This document shows positions 8,886 to 16,403 of a stretch of DNA of 64,000 nucleotides, in pieces (the stretch's first letter is position 1; each line of letters begins with the position of its first letter). Origin of the DNA: Sphingomonas sp. LHG3406-1 (lineage in GTDB: Bacteria; Pseudomonadota; Alphaproteobacteria; Sphingomonadales; Sphingomonadaceae); the NCBI RefSeq assembly GCF_029637485.1, contig NZ_CP069128.1, positions 124,001-188,000 of the forward strand, written 5' to 3'. A model generated the notes under the pieces. It was not told the origin of the DNA and ran no database searches. It was given only the letters and a program-made list of their open reading frames with translations. The translations under genes were made by a program, and so were the position numbers.

Positions 8886-9542
8886 TCAAGTGACCTTCCC
8901 GTCCATCCGCCGTCCGAGCCGCACGAACAGGAGGATGAGTGGCGGGACGAACACAATCGACAGCACGACCTTCGACAGCATCTGGCCGCCGAGCAGCGCG
9001 GCGATCGGGAAGACACCGTAGAAGGCGACGGTGATGAAGATGAGCGTGTCGACGATCTGGCTCAGCACAGAGGCGACGGCCGAGCGCACCCACAGCAGCT
9101 TCGACCCTTCGCGGCCCTTCAGCGCGGTGAAGATGGTGACGTTCAGCACCTGGCTGGTGCCATAGGCGACGATGCCGGCCAGCCAGATGCGGATGTTCGA
9201 CGCCATGATCGTCTCGAATGCGCCAAGCCGCTCCGGCTCCATCTTGGCCGAGGCGGGCAGGGCAAGGACCAGCAGCGTCAGCGCCGCGGACATCAGCAGC
9301 GGCACGAAGCCCCAGACCACCAGCTTGTTGGCGATCGAGCGCCCGTGGAGCTCGGCGATCGCGCTCGACGTCACGACCAGCAGCAGGAAGGCGAAGATGC
9401 CCGCCTCCACCGCCAGCGGCCCAAGCGCCACCTGCTTGTTGCCCAGCACCCCGGCGATGCAGACCATGCCGCCGTAGAAGATGCCGAAGCCGAACAGGGA
9501 CGGGGCGATGAGGCGGCTTGTCGCCACGGTGTCGTTGCTCAT
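8886..9542 (-). CDS. VUT-family / queuosine precursor transporter (first copy)
   Basis: The protein has 218 residues with about six hydrophobic segments (for example IAPSLFGFGIFYGGMVCIAGV and AEAGIFAFLLLVVTSSAIAEL), matching the VUT/YhhQ family. E. coli YhhQ imports preQ0/preQ1 for queuosine synthesis; that function is inferred here from family only. The family hallmark region NIRIWLAGIVAYGTSQVLN and a late helix around SQIVDTLIFITVAFYG are present. Start at 9542 is chosen where the family begins. A second, longer family member is at 15666. The gene is divergent from the SDR gene. Confidence 0.8.
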   Translation of the reverse strand: MSNDTVATSRLIAPSLFGFGIFYGGMVCIAGVLGNKQVALGPLAVEAGIFAFLLLVVTSSAIAELHGRSIANKLVVWGFVPLLMSAALTLLVLALPASAKMEPERLGAFETIMASNIRIWLAGIVAYGTSQVLNVTIFTALKGREGSKLLWVRSAVASVLSQIVDTLIFITVAFYGVFPIAALLGGQMLSKVVLSIVFVPPLILLFVRLGRRMDGKVT

Positions 9543-9649
9543 GGAGCGGGAGGGGTAACGGTTCGGAGGCAAAGTGCAACCGGCCGCACTTGTCGGGGCA
9601 GGGTGCCATGGCCACCTCCTGCCTTTTCCCCGGCGGCGAGGAGCCAAGC

Positions 9650-10420
9650 ATGAAGACCAGCGGCAACACCATTCTCCTTACCGGCGGTGGCTCGGGCATC
9701 GGCCAGGCGCTCGCGCGGCGATGGCACGATGCCGGCAATCGGGTGGTGGTTGCCGGCCGGCGAACGGATGCGTTGGAAGAAACGGCGGCGGGGCGTCCCG
9801 GCATCCATGTCGAGCGGCTCGACGTCGACGATGTCGACGGCCTCCGCGCCAATGTCGCTGCCATCCTCCGCCGTCACCCGACCATCAACGTGCTGGTGAA
9901 CAATGCCGGAATCATGCGCTTCGAGCGACTGGACCGTGCGCGCGACCTCGCCGATGCCGAGGCGACGATCGCCACCAACCTGCTTGGGCCGATCCGGCTC
10001 ACCGACGCCCTGGTCGAGCATCTGTCGGCCCAGCCCGAGGCGGCCATCGTCAACGTCACTTCCGGCCTCGCCTTCGTTCCGCTGATGTCGACCCCGACCT
10101 ACAGCGCCACCAAGGCCGCCATCCACAGCTACACGGTCTCGCTCCGCGAGGCCCTGCGCGGCCGAATCGAGGTGATCGAGCTGGCGCCGCCCGGAGTCCA
10201 GACGGACCTCACGCCGGGCCAGTCGACGCGTCCTGGCTACCAGCCGCTGGACGATTTCGCCGATGAGGTCATGGCCCTGTTCGCACGGCAGCCCACCCCC
10301 GAGGAGATACTGGTCAGGAACGTGCAGGGCTTCCGCCACGCCGAGCGCGACGGAAAGTTCGAGGATGCCTTCGCCATGCTCAGCGAGCGGGCGCGCGAAA
10401 CCCTCTCGACATTGCCCTGA
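9650..10420 (+). CDS. Short-chain dehydrogenase/reductase, DltE-like
   Basis: This 256-residue cytoplasmic oxidoreductase has a classical SDR fold. The NAD(P) site is TGGGSGIGQAL near the N-terminus, the NNAGIM motif follows the third strand, and the catalytic pair is in YSATK. The basic VVAGRR after strand 2 suggests NADPH preference. The overall pattern resembles the DltE (COG3967) group; the substrate is unknown. The ATG at 9650 follows GGCGAGGAG. It stands alone, divergent from the transporter gene and 64 bases before the kinase gene. Confidence 0.87.
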   Translation: MKTSGNTILLTGGGSGIGQALARRWHDAGNRVVVAGRRTDALEETAAGRPGIHVERLDVDDVDGLRANVAAILRRHPTINVLVNNAGIMRFERLDRARDLADAEATIATNLLGPIRLTDALVEHLSAQPEAAIVNVTSGLAFVPLMSTPTYSATKAAIHSYTVSLREALRGRIEVIELAPPGVQTDLTPGQSTRPGYQPLDDFADEVMALFARQPTPEEILVRNVQGFRHAERDGKFEDAFAMLSERARETLSTLP

Positions 10421-10484
10421 TGGGGCGCGGAGCGGGCGGGCGAAGGTTGACCAACCCCCGCGCCGTCCCTAACCGCCCGCCCTC

Positions 10485-11477
10485 GTGAGTTCCGCGCCCC
10501 ATGCCACCGACATCCTCGCCATGGGCGACGCGCTGGTCGACGTCATCGCCACCTGCGACGACGACTTCCTGACCCGCTTCGACCTGCCCAAGGGCGCGAT
10601 GCAATTGCTCGACGCCGCACAGGCGCTGGCGCTCTACGACGCGATGGGCACGGCCCGCGAGACGAGCGGCGGATCGGCCGCCAACAGCATGGCCGGCGCG
10701 GCGGCGATGGGAGCGGACGTCGCCTTCCTCGGCCAGATCGCCACCGACCAGCTCGGCACCATCTTCACCCACGACATGCGTGCACTGGGTGTCAAGTTCG
10801 ACACGCCGCCGCTGACCGACGGTCCGCCAACCGGCCGCTGCCTGATCCTCGTCACCGCGGACGGCGAGCGGACGATGAACACCTGTCCCGGCGCGGCCCA
10901 CTGCCTGCCGCCCTCGGCGGTCGACGAAGCGGCCGTTCGCGCCGCCTCCATCCTCTATCTCGAAGGCTATCTGTTCGGCCCCGAGCTGCCCCGCGCCGCA
11001 ATGTTCAAGGCGATCGACATCGCCCACGCCGCCGACCGGACCGTCGCCTTTACTCTTTCCGAAAGCGTCTGCCTCCCAGGCCGCAAGGAGCCGCTCCAGC
11101 AATTGATCGCCGGCGGCGGAATCGATCTCATCTTCGCCAACGAGAGCGAGGCGCTGCAGCTCGCCGGCGCGGCCGACCTCGACGAGGCGATCCGCCGCCT
11201 GTCGCAACAGGTGAAGACCCTTGTCTTCACTCGCGGCCCCGCCGGCGCGCTCGCCTTCGAGGGCGGCGTCATGACCGAAGTCCCGGCCATCGGCGTCGGC
11301 CAGGTGGTCGACACCACTGGCGCCGGCGACCTGTTTGCCGCCGGCTTCCTCGCCGCCCGCTGCAAGGGTCACCCGATTGACCGCCAGCTGATGACCGGCG
11401 GAATCGCGGCGGCCGAGATCATCAGCCACTTCGGCGCCCGCCCGGTCGCCGACCTCGCCGAACTGGTGAAGCTGTGA
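10485..11477 (+). CDS. PfkB-family carbohydrate kinase, adenosine kinase-like
   Basis: The 330-residue ribokinase-family enzyme phosphorylates a sugar or nucleoside hydroxyl using ATP. It carries the glycine-rich ETSGGSAANSMAGAA motif near residue 63 and the second signature DTTGAGDLFAAGFL, whose Asp is the catalytic base. Sphingomonad proteins of this shape are commonly annotated as adenosine kinase; the next two genes, a phosphoribohydrolase and a nucleoside transporter, support that. Start is a GTG at 10485. Its stop overlaps the next start (GTGA), indicating coupled translation. Confidence 0.85.
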   Translation: MSSAPHATDILAMGDALVDVIATCDDDFLTRFDLPKGAMQLLDAAQALALYDAMGTARETSGGSAANSMAGAAAMGADVAFLGQIATDQLGTIFTHDMRALGVKFDTPPLTDGPPTGRCLILVTADGERTMNTCPGAAHCLPPSAVDEAAVRAASILYLEGYLFGPELPRAAMFKAIDIAHAADRTVAFTLSESVCLPGRKEPLQQLIAGGGIDLIFANESEALQLAGAADLDEAIRRLSQQVKTLVFTRGPAGALAFEGGVMTEVPAIGVGQVVDTTGAGDLFAAGFLAARCKGHPIDRQLMTGGIAAAEIISHFGARPVADLAELVKL

Positions 11478-12121
11478 GCGGCGGCGGCCCCTATACCGAC
11501 AGGCCGGGCCCGCTCCCGGCCGACCTCGTCCCGCAGCCGGGCGCCCGGCCGATCCGCCGGATCGCCGTCTATTGCGGAAGCGCACCCGGCAATGATCCCC
11601 GCTTCGCCGAGGCGGCCGTCGCGCTGATCGAGGAGATGGCGAGCCGCGGTATCGACCTCGTCTATGGCGGCGGCAAGCTCGGCCTGATGGGCCTGATCGC
11701 CGACACGATGCTCGAGCGCGGCGGCAAGGTCCTCGGGGTCATCCCCGCCGCCCTCGTCGACAAGGAAGTGGCGCACCTCGGTCTCACCGAACTGCACCAG
11801 GTCGCCGGCATGCACGAGCGCAAGGCGAAGATGACCGAGCTGTGCGACGCCTTCGTCTGCCTGCCGGGCGGTATCGGCACCCTGGACGAAATGTTTGAAG
11901 CCTGGACATGGAACGCGCTCGGCTATCACGCCCAGCCCTTCTGCCTGCTCAACGTCGACGGCTTCTGGGACGGACTCGCCACCTTCATGGACCATGTGTC
12001 CGCCAGCGGCTTCCTCAGCCAGGCGCGCCGCGACCAGTTGCTGATGGCCGCTACCCCGGCCGAAGCCATCGACAGGCTGGACGAAGCAGCGCGAAACGCT
12101 ACGCAGGGCATGGTCTGGTGA
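11474..12121 (+). CDS. LOG-family (TIGR00730) nucleotide phosphoribohydrolase
   Basis: The 215-residue Rossmann-like protein has both family signatures, GGGKLGLMG and PGGIGTLDE, which bind the nucleotide phosphate and carry the catalytic Glu. LOG enzymes release a base, including cytokinin bases in some bacteria and plants, from nucleoside 5'-monophosphates. The gene sits between a nucleoside-kinase-like gene and a nucleoside transporter, so nucleotide salvage is the likely setting. Start GTG at 11474 overlaps the stop of the kinase gene. Confidence 0.85.
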   Translation: MSGGGPYTDRPGPLPADLVPQPGARPIRRIAVYCGSAPGNDPRFAEAAVALIEEMASRGIDLVYGGGKLGLMGLIADTMLERGGKVLGVIPAALVDKEVAHLGLTELHQVAGMHERKAKMTELCDAFVCLPGGIGTLDEMFEAWTWNALGYHAQPFCLLNVDGFWDGLATFMDHVSASGFLSQARRDQLLMAATPAEAIDRLDEAARNATQGMVW

Positions 12122-12149
12122 ACGCCGGGGGGCGGGGAAGAAGTTAGCC

Positions 12150-13445
12150 ATGAATCACTGGTTCGGTCTGTTCGGCGTCGCCGCCATCCTGCTCGTCGCC
12201 TTTCTCTTTTCCAGCGACAAAAAGGCGATCCGCCCGCGCGTGATCCTCGCCGCCTTCGCTCTTCAGGCGGGAATCGCGTTCCTTGTCCTGTGGACTCCCT
12301 GGGGCCGGGCCGGGATCGAGGGCATGGCGCGCGGCGTCGTGCTCCTCCTCGGCTATGCCGACGAGGGCACCGCCTTCCTGTTCGGACCCAAGGACAGGAA
12401 CCCGTTCGCCAATACCTTCGTGATCGGCGCGCTGCCGGTCATCATCTTCTTCGCCGCGTTGGTCTCCATCCTCTATTATGTCGGCATCATGCAGCGGCTG
12501 GTCCGCTGGCTCGGCGGAGCGATCGGCTGGATCACCGGGGTGAGCAAGGTCGAAGCGCTGGGAAGCGCCGCCAACATCTTCGTCGGCCAATCGGAAAGCC
12601 CGCTCGTGGTCCGGCCCTATCTTGCCGGGCTGACGCCGCAGCAGCTGTTCACGCTGATGGTGGTCGGCATGGCCGGGGTCGCCGGTACCATCCTCGCCGC
12701 CTACGTCTCCCTCTTCCCCGAAGCCCTTCGGCCGACCATCCTCCCGTTCATCCTCGCCGCCGCCTTCATGAGCGCGCCGGGCGGCATCCTCATGGCCAAG
12801 ATCATGATGCCCGACCCACGTGAACCCGTCGCCGCGCCAACCGAAGGCGAAGCCGTGGCCGCCGCCGGTCCGCCCGCCGAGACGGTCGAGATCGCCGAGA
12901 CCTTCGAGGAAGGCGAGAAGCCCGCCAACATCATCATGGCCGCCGCCCAGGGTGCACAAACCGGCGTCAAGCTGGCGGTCGCTGTTGGTGCCATGGTGCT
13001 GGCCTTCGTTGCGCTTGTCGCGCTCGCCAACGGCATCCTCGGCGGGATCGGTAGCCGCGTTGGCCTCGACGGGCTGAGCTTCCAGCAGCTGGTCGGCTAT
13101 GTCTTCCAGCCAATCATGTTCCTGATCGGGGTGCCGTGGACCGAGGCAGGGGTTGCCGGAGGCCTGTTCGGGACCAAGATCGTCCTCAACGAGTTTGTCG
13201 CCTTCATCGAGCTCGGCAATGCGACCGGCGCCGCCGCCGCCCTGACCGAGCGCAGCCGCGCCATCGTCACCTTCGCGCTGTGCGGCTTCGCCAATTTCTC
13301 GTCCATCGCCATCCAGATGGCGGTGACGGGGGGCCTGGCGCCGAACCAGCGCCCGGTCATTGCCCGCCTCGGCCTCAAGGCCCTGCTGGCGGGCAGCCTC
13401 GCCAACCTGATGAGCGCCGCACTCGCCGGGATCATGCTGCCCTGA
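12150..13445 (+). CDS. Concentrative nucleoside transporter (NupC family)
   Basis: A 431-residue inner-membrane protein of the CNT family, which imports nucleosides with protons or sodium. Hydrophobic N-terminal helices are followed by the gate-domain segment around NIFVGQSESPLVV, whose Gln and Glu contact nucleoside in this family, and by a C-terminal core including GLFGTKIVLNEFVAF and CGFANFSSIAIQM. A hydrophilic acidic/alanine-rich loop (about residues 228-268) interrupts the core. It is 28 bases after the LOG gene and probably the third gene of a salvage operon. Confidence 0.92.
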   Translation: MNHWFGLFGVAAILLVAFLFSSDKKAIRPRVILAAFALQAGIAFLVLWTPWGRAGIEGMARGVVLLLGYADEGTAFLFGPKDRNPFANTFVIGALPVIIFFAALVSILYYVGIMQRLVRWLGGAIGWITGVSKVEALGSAANIFVGQSESPLVVRPYLAGLTPQQLFTLMVVGMAGVAGTILAAYVSLFPEALRPTILPFILAAAFMSAPGGILMAKIMMPDPREPVAAPTEGEAVAAAGPPAETVEIAETFEEGEKPANIIMAAAQGAQTGVKLAVAVGAMVLAFVALVALANGILGGIGSRVGLDGLSFQQLVGYVFQPIMFLIGVPWTEAGVAGGLFGTKIVLNEFVAFIELGNATGAAAALTERSRAIVTFALCGFANFSSIAIQMAVTGGLAPNQRPVIARLGLKALLAGSLANLMSAALAGIMLP

Positions 13446-13537
13446 CTGGCGACAGCCCCGCTGCGGTGCGGCGCGGGCTGGCGGAAGCTTGATCTCAATC
13501 ATTTGCGGCAGCCCGCGCGACGCACTAAAGCGCCCGC

Positions 13538-14488
13538 ATGAGCACCGACCTCCTCACCCCCGACAAGATCGCCTCCGTCTCGCTGAAGGAAGCGGCCGCC
13601 GACGCCGACGCCTTCGCCCAGCATATCGGGCAGAGCTTCGAGGAATATGGCTTCGCCGTCCTCGCCGATCATGGCATTCCCGATGACCTGATTGCGCGGG
13701 CCGAGGAGAAGGCCAAGGACTTCTTCGCGCTGCCGGAGGAAACGAAGCGCAAATACGCGCTCGGGGCCGGCGGCGCGCGCGGCTACACGCCGTTCGGGAT
13801 CGAAACCGCCAAGGGCGCCAAGGCGCACGACCTTAAGGAATTCTGGCACGTCGGACGCGAACTCGCCGCTGGCCACAAGTTCCGCGACGTCATGGCCGAC
13901 AATGTCTGGCCGGACGAGGTTCCGGGCTTCAAGGAAACCTTCCTCGAGCTGTTCGACACCTTCGACCGCACGGGGATCACCGTGCTGAAGGCGATTGCCC
14001 GCTACCTCGGCATCGACGAGGATTATTTCACCGACACCGTGCGCGACGGCAATTCGGTCCTGCGCCTGCTTCACTATCCGCCGCAGAAGGAAGCCACCGG
14101 CGAGCATATCCGTGCCGGCGCGCATGAGGACATCAACACCATCACTCTGCTGCTCGGCGCCGAGGAAGCGGGGCTGGAGCTCCAGACCAGGGACGGCCGC
14201 TGGATCCCGGTCAGCCCCAAGCCCGGCGAACTGGTCATCAACATCGGCGACATGCTGCAGCGCCTGACCAACGGCAAGCTCCGCTCGACCCCGCACCGGG
14301 TGGTCAACCCGGCCCCCGACCGCGCGTCCAACGCCCGCTATTCCATGCCCTTCTTCCTCCACTTCCGCCCCGACTACATGATCGAGGCGCTGCCCGGCAC
14401 CGTGCCGGCGGGGGAGGAGCCCAAATGGCCGCCGATTAGCAGCCACGACTATCTCCTGGAGCGCCTGCGCGAGATCAAGCTCGCCTGA
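13538..14488 (+). CDS. Isopenicillin N synthase-family 2-oxoglutarate/Fe(II) oxygenase
   Basis: The 316-residue non-haem iron oxygenase has an N-terminal DIOX_N region (EEYGFAVLADHGIPDDLI) and the double-stranded beta-helix core. The iron triad is visible: His and Asp in GAHEDINTITLL and the distal His in TPHRVVNP. The co-substrate-binding Arg-x-Ser follows in RYSMPFF. The substrate cannot be deduced; bacterial relatives hydroxylate or desaturate small molecules and some make ethylene. It stands alone. Confidence 0.88.
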   Translation: MSTDLLTPDKIASVSLKEAAADADAFAQHIGQSFEEYGFAVLADHGIPDDLIARAEEKAKDFFALPEETKRKYALGAGGARGYTPFGIETAKGAKAHDLKEFWHVGRELAAGHKFRDVMADNVWPDEVPGFKETFLELFDTFDRTGITVLKAIARYLGIDEDYFTDTVRDGNSVLRLLHYPPQKEATGEHIRAGAHEDINTITLLLGAEEAGLELQTRDGRWIPVSPKPGELVINIGDMLQRLTNGKLRSTPHRVVNPAPDRASNARYSMPFFLHFRPDYMIEALPGTVPAGEEPKWPPISSHDYLLERLREIKLA

Positions 14489-14586
14489 CCTGGCCGGGAA
14501 CCTGCGGACACGATGCGACCCGAGGCCCCGACGCGCGTTCGGTACGGGAGAGCAACATTGCTCGACCGGCCGAAAGGATCGCCAGC

Positions 14587-14919
14587 ATGCGCACCAACTA
14601 TCTGCTCGCGGTGGTCGCCAGCGCCCTTGCCCTGAGCGGCTGCGTCGCCAGCATCGCCGCCGGCGCGATCGGTGCCGCCGCGCGGGGTAGCCAGCAAGGG
14701 CGCAACGTCTACTACAATGACGAAGCGGTGAAGCTCGCCGCCGCAACCGCCTGCCGAGCCCAGGCCGCGCCCTATGGCACCGTCGCCATTATCGACATCG
14801 AACAGCGCAGCCCGACCAAGGCCACCGTCTGGGGCACCGCCACCGGCTCGACCGAACGCCGCTCGTTCGAATGCCGCTTCGATCGCAAGGTCGTCGGCTT
14901 CAAGACGGCGAAGCTCTGA
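14587..14919 (+). CDS. Small predicted lipoprotein
   Basis: This 110-residue protein has a lipoprotein signal peptide with lipobox LSGC (Cys19), so it is probably anchored in the envelope. The mature part is small and mostly beta, with three further Cys candidates (Cys57, Cys97 and the lipid-modified one). A short glycine/alanine stretch (SIAAGAIGAAARG) follows the lipid anchor. I do not recognise the family. The ATG at 14587 follows GAAAGGATCGCC. Confidence 0.75.
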   Translation: MRTNYLLAVVASALALSGCVASIAAGAIGAAARGSQQGRNVYYNDEAVKLAAATACRAQAAPYGTVAIIDIEQRSPTKATVWGTATGSTERRSFECRFDRKVVGFKTAKL

Positions 14920-15088
14920 AATGGGCCTCACGACTGCCTGCGAGCGATTGCGGGCTTTTGTGCGCTCAGCCTCGCCACTTGCGATGTAGGATTCCGCCTG
15001 CTCAACTGACCGCAGCGTTTCGACGCTGCTCTTTCTCAGCGATGCAATCATTCCAGACGTCAGGTCGGGATCGCTACGGATACCCCGC

Positions 15089-15121
15089 CACCGGTGACCT
15101 TTGTGACCTTGTTCAGCTTCG
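15089..15121 (-). repeat. 33-base 3'-flanking element, copy 1
   Basis: On the minus strand, directly after the cdd stop, this element reads CGAAGCTGAACAAGG and continues with a direct repeat of GGTCAC (spaced by AAA) and the palindrome CACCGGTG. All 33 bases are identical to 54955-54987, and five more bases match after one mismatch. Both copies lie just after a stop codon and in the same orientation as the gene. It is a dispersed repeat, perhaps acting at RNA 3' ends. Confidence 0.8.
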
Positions 15122-15565
15122 TTAACGCGCGTCGGTGAGGTTCGCCGGGCCGAACCCGTGGGGGATGAGGGTGGAGAGGGTGAGGCGCTCGACCTTTTCT
15201 CCGTCGCCGCTGGCGCACAGGATGGTGAAGTCGCGGCCGGCGAGGTGGCTTGCCTCGAGCAGCGCCTGGCGGCAGCCGCCGCAGGGGGTGCAGACCTGCT
15301 CGCCTTCCAGCGCCTCGCCCGACCCGTCGCCGCCGGCTACCGCGATGGCGGCGATATGGCTGAGTCCGAACGCATGCTGGGCCGCGGTGAGGCCGCTCTG
15401 CTCGGCGCAGATGCCGAGGCGGTAACAGGCATTTTCCATGTTGGCACCGGTGACGAGCTGCCCCTCGTCCGAAAGGATGGCGCAGCCGACCGAGAAACCG
15501 GAATAAGGTGCATAGGCCTTGAGCGCGGCGTTGCGGGCGGCGGTGATCAGGTCGGCGTCGGTCAT
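15122..15565 (-). CDS. cdd: Cytidine deaminase
   Basis: The 147-residue enzyme hydrolyses cytidine or deoxycytidine to uridine or deoxyuridine for pyrimidine salvage. The zinc site is visible: the Cys and proton-shuttle Glu in GICAEQSGL and two Cys in CTPCGGCRQAL, the tetrameric-type signature (C-A-E ... P-C-x-x-C). The substrate-binding Asn-x-Glu is in TGANMENACY. Length is typical of the tetrameric form. A GGGAG sits before the ATG. The gene is divergent from the second VUT transporter. Confidence 0.95.
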   Translation of the reverse strand: MTDADLITAARNAALKAYAPYSGFSVGCAILSDEGQLVTGANMENACYRLGICAEQSGLTAAQHAFGLSHIAAIAVAGGDGSGEALEGEQVCTPCGGCRQALLEASHLAGRDFTILCASGDGEKVERLTLSTLIPHGFGPANLTDAR

Positions 15566-15594
15566 GGGCGCTCCCTAACCCCGACCCCGCCCTT

Positions 15595-15622
15595 CGTCAC
15601 CCCGGGCTTGACCCGGGGTCCG
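15595..15622. repeat. REP-like intergenic palindrome
   Basis: ACCCCGGG-CTTGA-CCCGGGGT is a perfect 8-bp stem with a 5-base loop, within a CGTC...CCGC context. This resembles the short CCCCGG-cttga-CCGGGG palindromes scattered between genes in sphingomonads and other alphaproteobacteria. It lies in the divergent cdd/transporter spacer. Confidence 0.6.
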
Positions 15623-15665
15623 CCTTCTTCTTGTGAGGCAAGCAGCAACGGGTGACGGGGGTCGC

Positions 15666-16403
15666 ATGAGCAGGGAAGTCCAGAAGGTCGAAGCTGCCGC
15701 CCTCCACGGCCGCCCCTTGCGCTATTTCGACCTGGTGATGGCGGCGTTCGTCACCATCCTCCTGCTCTCGAACATCCTAGGTGCCGGGAAGGTCGCTCAG
15801 GTCGACTTGCCGCTGATCGGCCTGTGGCCGTTCGGCGCGGGCATCCTCTTCTTCCCGCTGTCCTACGTGATCGGCGACGTGCTGACCGAGGTCTATGGCT
15901 ATGCCCGGGCCCGCCGCTGCATCTGGGTCGGCACCGCCGCCCTCCTGTTCATGGCCTTCATGTCATGGGTCGTGGTCAAGCTGCCGCCGAGCCCCGACTG
16001 GGGCGGGCAGGGGGCCTACGAACAGGTGTTCGGCCAGGTCCCGCGCATCGTCCTTGCCTCGATCGTCGCCTTCTGGGCGGGCGAGTTCGTCAATTCGGTG
16101 GTGCTTGCCCGGATGAAAGTCTGGACCCAAGGCAGATATCTGTGGACCCGCACCATCGGCAGCACCATCGCCGGTCAGGGTGTGGACAGCTTGATCTTCT
16201 ATCCGCTCGCTTTCTGGGGCGCCGCGGGGTGGAGTAATGACCTCGTCATCAAGGTGCTGTTGACGCAATGGGCGCTGAAGGTCGCGTGGGAAGCGCTTCT
16301 GACCCCGGTCACCTATGCGGTAGTGGGTGCCCTGAAGCGGCGCGAAGGAATGGATGTCTATGACGAACGTACGGATTTCACGCCTTTCGCTGCTCGCGTC
16401 TAG
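15666..16403 (+). CDS. yhhQ: VUT-family / queuosine precursor transporter (second copy)
   Basis: The 245-residue inner-membrane protein has about six helices. It matches the better-known YhhQ group more closely than the copy at 8886: a cytoplasmic N-terminus, LLLSNILGAGKVAQV, FPLSYVIGDVLTEVYGY, then FWAGEFVNSVVLARMKVWTQ and the late RTIGSTIAGQGVDSLIF segment. E. coli YhhQ imports preQ0/preQ1 for queuosine in tRNA. The start ATG at 15666 follows a run of G. The last ~50 bases overlap the start of the 5'-nucleotidase gene. Confidence 0.87.
   Translation: MSREVQKVEAAALHGRPLRYFDLVMAAFVTILLLSNILGAGKVAQVDLPLIGLWPFGAGILFFPLSYVIGDVLTEVYGYARARRCIWVGTAALLFMAFMSWVVVKLPPSPDWGGQGAYEQVFGQVPRIVLASIVAFWAGEFVNSVVLARMKVWTQGRYLWTRTIGSTIAGQGVDSLIFYPLAFWGAAGWSNDLVIKVLLTQWALKVAWEALLTPVTYAVVGALKRREGMDVYDERTDFTPFAARV

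Noticed and set aside
13454..13479. Hairpin after the nucleoside transporter gene, considered as a terminator
   Set aside because: The stem is imperfect with a bulge and no T-run follows, so I do not list it as a feature.
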